A stretch of DNA of 8,397 nucleotides from Lysobacteraceae bacterium (GTDB lineage Bacteria; Patescibacteriota; Patescibacteriia; JAACEG01), in assembly GCA_011682665.1 (NCBI GenBank), contig JAACEG010000051.1:1-8397 (forward strand), in the 5' to 3' direction. The position numbers were made by a program, and so were the translations under genes. Shown here piece by piece: positions 5,503 to 8,397 of the stretch; within the stretch, counting starts at the first letter, position 1; each line of letters begins with the position of its first letter. The notes beneath the pieces are model-generated. The model was not told the DNA's origin, did not search any database, and saw nothing but the letters and a program-made list of their open reading frames with translations.

Positions 5503-8292
5503 TTATAACTTTTTTGCTTTAATGATTTTAATTTTCCCTCCTTTATCTAAAATAATAATATCTCTCCGTTTAATTTTCCCTTTTAAAAGATAATCAGCCA
5601 AATAATCATTAACTTTCTCTTGAATAACTCTTCTTAAGGGACGCGCTCCATATTCTGGGTCAAAACCTTGTTTCGCTAAATCAATAATGGCTTCTTCTGT
5701 TATTTGTAAATTTATTCCTTTAACTTTTAATATATCTATTACTTTTTTTACTAACAAATGCGCAATAGCAATAACATCATCCATCTTTAAAGGTTTAAAA
5801 ACAATCACCCCGTCAAAACGATTGATAAATTCTGGCCTAAAAAATTTTTTTATTTCATTTTCTAAAATTTGATTTTTTATATCTTCTATTGGCCAATTCT
5901 CTTTTATTTTTTCTTGAATAAACTTTGTTCCTGCGTTAGAAGTTGCAATTAAAATAACATTTGTAAAATCAATGGTTCTCCCTAGTCCGTCTGTAAGCCT
6001 GCCATCGTCCATTAATTGTAAAAAAACATTTAAAATATCAAGGTGGGCTTTTTCTATTTCATCAAGTAAAATCAAAGTAAATGGTCTTTTACGAACGGCT
6101 TCCGTAAGATAGCCAGCTGTTCCAATTCCGCCTTGCCCAGGAGGGGAACCTATTAAACGATTTATACTGGCTGACTCTTGATATTCGCTCATATCAACCC
6201 GCACCATATTCTTTTCAGATCCGAAGTAAACTTCTGCGACCGTTTTTGATAATTCTGTTTTCCCTACTCCGGTTGGACCTAAAAAAAGAAAATTTGCAAT
6301 TGGTCGTTTTAAATCCCTTAATTCAGCTCGCGCTCTTCTTAATGCCGATGAAACCATTTTAACCGCTTCTGATTGCCCGACAATACGCTTATGTATTTCC
6401 TGCTCCAATCTTAATAATTTTTCACTTTCTTTTTCAGTAACGCTAGTTAAAGGAATATTAACTTTTTCAGAAATCAATTTTGCGATATCCTCTCCGAGAA
6501 CAACTGCTTTAGCGCCCTTATTCTTAAAGACATAGACAGCCGTTCGTTCAATAATTTTTATAGCTTTTTCAGGTAAAAATCTATCATGGATATATCTACC
6601 AGAAAGTTTAACGGCTTGTTCAATAGCGTCATAAGAAAAATAAACCTTATTTTGATATTCAATCATAGCAGTTTTTGCTTCTAAAATTTGAATTGCTTCA
6701 TTCAATTCTGGCTCTAAAATCTCAATTTTTTGCATTACATCACCAACAGCGCTATTTTCTACGTAACGAGTATAATCAATAGAAGCAACAGTTGCAAAAC
6801 AAAAAAATGTTCCTTTTGAGATCTCTGAAACCAAAACTTCTGATAAATCTAAACTTTCTTTTGAACCAGAGGTGATTCCGATAATATCCTGAATATCCCG
6901 AATAAAAAGAACAATATTTCCTGAACGGCGAATTTCATCTATTATTCGCATTAATCTGCCCTGAGCTTCGGCAGGAGTCGCTCCGCTTACTAAACGAGCT
7001 ACACTTAAACTAATTAATCTTTTATCTTTAATGATTTCAGGCACTTCCTCTGCCACCATTAAACGGGCTATTCCATTAATAATAGTAGTTTTGCCAACGC
7101 CTGGATTTCCTGATAAAACAACACTTTGTCTACTTGCCTCTATTGAACGAAAAATCTCTTCAATCTCTTTTCCTCTTCCTATGCATGGCTCCAAATAACC
7201 AAACTTAGCTAATAAGGTTAAATCTTGAGAAAAATGATCAAGCGCTGGGGTTTCAACCGCAGTCATAGCTCTATCCATTGTACCTTTTGGTTTAAATATA
7301 GCCGCTTTTCTAAAATGCCTTTGTCTTTTAATAAGAATCCCATTAATTCTAATCCATTCAACAACATTCTTAATTTTATTCATATCGGCTTTTAAATCAA
7401 ATAAAATTTCTTGCGCCGAATTATTTTTTTTTGCAATTACTAATAATAAATCAACTACACTCACCTGATCCTCGCGCTCTTTATAGGCTTCCATATAAGC
7501 GTTAAATAAAATTTTTTTAAAATCAACAGACAATATTGGATTGTTGCCTCTTTCAAATTCAAGGAATTCTTGCCGGCTCAAAAGTCTGCTTATTTTTTTT
7601 GCCAAAATCTCAATATTTATGCCTAATCTGGCAAAAATTAAATCAATTTTAGAAAAAAATAATAAGGAAGCTAAAATATGGACAGGTCTTGTTTGCGGAT
7701 GCTTAAATTTTACAGCTAATTTCCAGGCTTCTTCAATGGCTTTTAGGGAATTAGCTGTAAAAGCCTTAGCAATATTTATTTTTTTAAAATTCTGCATTTT
7801 ATCAATTTCTTTCCAAGGATCTGAACTTAAAAAAACATTTACGCTTTTGTCAAATTTTCTTTTTTTTACTTTTCCAATTAAGGTTGACTCTTTATCTAAA
7901 CGATATAACAAATACATATCAGTAATAACGCTTAACCAAAAAATCAACATTCCCTTTGTTTGCTCCATCCAAAAATCCAAGCCTAGCAATCCAATAAAAT
8001 TCTTGCAATAAACATAATAAGCAAAAAAAAGGAAACCTAACAAACCGAAAACAAATAAAATAATATTAATAATTTTCCGCGCGATTTGCTCTATTCTATT
8101 CTCTAAAATACTCAACGCGCTTATTTTCCTCCCCCAATAAAAAAGAGTCTTATCAAACCAAAAAACAATGCCTTCGCCTTTGCAATATTGGCATTTTTTG
8201 CCATCAATCTTTCCAGTTCCATGGCATTTTTCGCAAACAATAGTTTGAAAAGTAAAAGGATTTTTAAAATTTTTGTTTTGTTTTTCTAACAT
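5503..8292 (-). CDS. Membrane-anchored Clp/Hsp100 double-AAA+ ATPase with N-terminal zinc motif
   Basis: This 929-residue protein resembles ClpA/ClpC/ClpB unfoldases. It begins with a DnaJ-like zinc motif, CEKCHGTG (20-27) and CQYCKGEG (34-41). Two hydrophobic helices follow (about 74-96 and 113-131), then two Clp-N-like repeats (about 175-320). AAA1 (about 355-590) has Walker A GNPGVGKTT (395-403), but its Walker B reads LFIRDI (462-467) where LFIDEI is usual. Its Arg-finger region reads SAVGDVMQ, and its pore-loop KYRG is missing. AAA2 (about 620-925) keeps Walker A GPTGVGKTE (672-680), Walker B LILLDEIE (740-747), sensor 1 TSN (784-786), finger FINR (822-825) and sensor 2 GARPLRR (882-888). 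Its pore segment reads GQGGIG in place of GYVGYE. No ClpB/ClpC middle domain separates the modules, and no VGF/IGL-type ClpP-docking loop is seen. A membrane-tethered remodeller driven by AAA2 is likely; coupling to ClpP is doubtful. No Shine-Dalgarno precedes the ATG. Confidence 0.92.
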   Translation of the reverse strand: MLEKQNKNFKNPFTFQTIVCEKCHGTGKIDGKKCQYCKGEGIVFWFDKTLFYWGRKISALSILENRIEQIARKIINIILFVFGLLGFLFFAYYVYCKNFIGLLGLDFWMEQTKGMLIFWLSVITDMYLLYRLDKESTLIGKVKKRKFDKSVNVFLSSDPWKEIDKMQNFKKINIAKAFTANSLKAIEEAWKLAVKFKHPQTRPVHILASLLFFSKIDLIFARLGINIEILAKKISRLLSRQEFLEFERGNNPILSVDFKKILFNAYMEAYKEREDQVSVVDLLLVIAKKNNSAQEILFDLKADMNKIKNVVEWIRINGILIKRQRHFRKAAIFKPKGTMDRAMTAVETPALDHFSQDLTLLAKFGYLEPCIGRGKEIEEIFRSIEASRQSVVLSGNPGVGKTTIINGIARLMVAEEVPEIIKDKRLISLSVARLVSGATPAEAQGRLMRIIDEIRRSGNIVLFIRDIQDIIGITSGSKESLDLSEVLVSEISKGTFFCFATVASIDYTRYVENSAVGDVMQKIEILEPELNEAIQILEAKTAMIEYQNKVYFSYDAIEQAVKLSGRYIHDRFLPEKAIKIIERTAVYVFKNKGAKAVVLGEDIAKLISEKVNIPLTSVTEKESEKLLRLEQEIHKRIVGQSEAVKMVSSALRRARAELRDLKRPIANFLFLGPTGVGKTELSKTVAEVYFGSEKNMVRVDMSEYQESASINRLIGSPPGQGGIGTAGYLTEAVRKRPFTLILLDEIEKAHLDILNVFLQLMDDGRLTDGLGRTIDFTNVILIATSNAGTKFIQEKIKENWPIEDIKNQILENEIKKFFRPEFINRFDGVIVFKPLKMDDVIAIAHLLVKKVIDILKVKGINLQITEEAIIDLAKQGFDPEYGARPLRRVIQEKVNDYLADYLLKGKIKRRDIIILDKGGKIKIIKAKKL

Positions 8293-8397
8293 TTATTATT
8301 AGCTTGAATTATAAAATATTTTATAAATACCCCCTCTAACTCCCCCTAAATAGGGGGAGAACGAGAAAACAGATTTCCCCTATAAGGGGGAGAACGA
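8293..8397. repeat. Upstream region of the Clp gene with palindromic C/G-run repeats
   Basis: A perfect palindrome, CTCCCCCT (8340-8347) with AGGGGGAG (8352-8359), is followed by a second hairpin of CCCCT (8377-8381) with AGGGG (8385-8389). AGGGGGAGAACGA occurs at 8352-8364 and again at 8385-8397, a 33-bp period that may continue beyond the window. Such C-run/G-run intergenic repeats are common in many bacterial genomes. Between the repeats and the ATG (8293-8325) the DNA is AT-rich and contains TATAAT on the minus strand (8313-8308), but there is no convincing -35 at 17 bp, so I do not call a promoter. Only two repeat units are visible and the edge cuts them off. Confidence 0.6.

Noticed and set aside
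2446..8011. Plus-strand ORFs of 61-156 codons (for example 7541-8011, 3466-3762, 4264-4527)
   Set aside because: All but two short ones near 5160 lie wholly inside strong minus-strand genes with clear domains, and those two overlap the start of such a gene. Their translations show no recognisable motif, only the hydrophobic/serine-rich look of antisense frames.
1..8292. Alternative genetic code with UGA as glycine, known in some CPR lineages
   Set aside because: I saw no in-frame UGA in the four genes; all conserved motifs read correctly with the standard code, and the visible stops are UAA or UAG.
8340..8397. CRISPR array
   Set aside because: Only two short palindromic units separated by about 20 bases, with imperfect repeats and no cas gene; the spacing and form do not fit CRISPR.

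Overview
The window is AT-rich and densely coded, with every recognisable gene on the minus strand, so transcription runs right to left. The proteins look like those of a Patescibacteria/CPR bacterium (Parcubacteria or a relative). They are lysine- and isoleucine-rich, one VirD4-type ATPase carries a CxxC-x17-CxxC zinc ribbon, and a Clp-type ATPase is membrane-anchored. No start codon has a clear Shine-Dalgarno sequence at normal spacing. The genes read through cleanly with the standard bacterial code. The taxonomic placement is inference from these traits.

In order of transcription: (1) 8397-8293 holds palindromic C-run/G-run repeat units that continue past the window edge. (2) 8292-5503 encodes a 929-residue Clp/Hsp100 protein with an N-terminal DnaJ-like zinc motif, two membrane helices, a Clp N domain and two AAA+ modules. 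Its first module has lost several catalytic and pore residues. (3) 5502-5160 is non-coding. It holds a ~190-nt structured element closed by long inverted repeats, then a hairpin/U-tract terminator, then a good -35/-10 promoter. (4) 5159-3759 encodes a membrane-anchored protein of unknown biochemical role. It overlaps by 7 nt (5) 3765-2023, a TraD/VirD4-like ATPase. (6) 1965-1 encodes a UvrD/PcrA-type helicase whose C-terminus lies beyond the window.

Genes 4 and 5 look like the two halves of one machine: a membrane platform followed by a hexameric DNA- or protein-pumping ATPase. In related Patescibacteria I recall these halves as often being one polypeptide. Here an 84-bp palindromic dispersed repeat sits exactly at the junction and supplies the last part of the upstream protein. 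The UvrD-like helicase follows closely and may share the transcript, which would suit DNA movement or processing, but that link is inference.

The most unusual items are the structured intergenic element at 5281-5472, the Clp protein with a degenerate first ATPase ring and no canonical pore tyrosines, and the repeat-mediated extension at the membrane-protein/ATPase junction.
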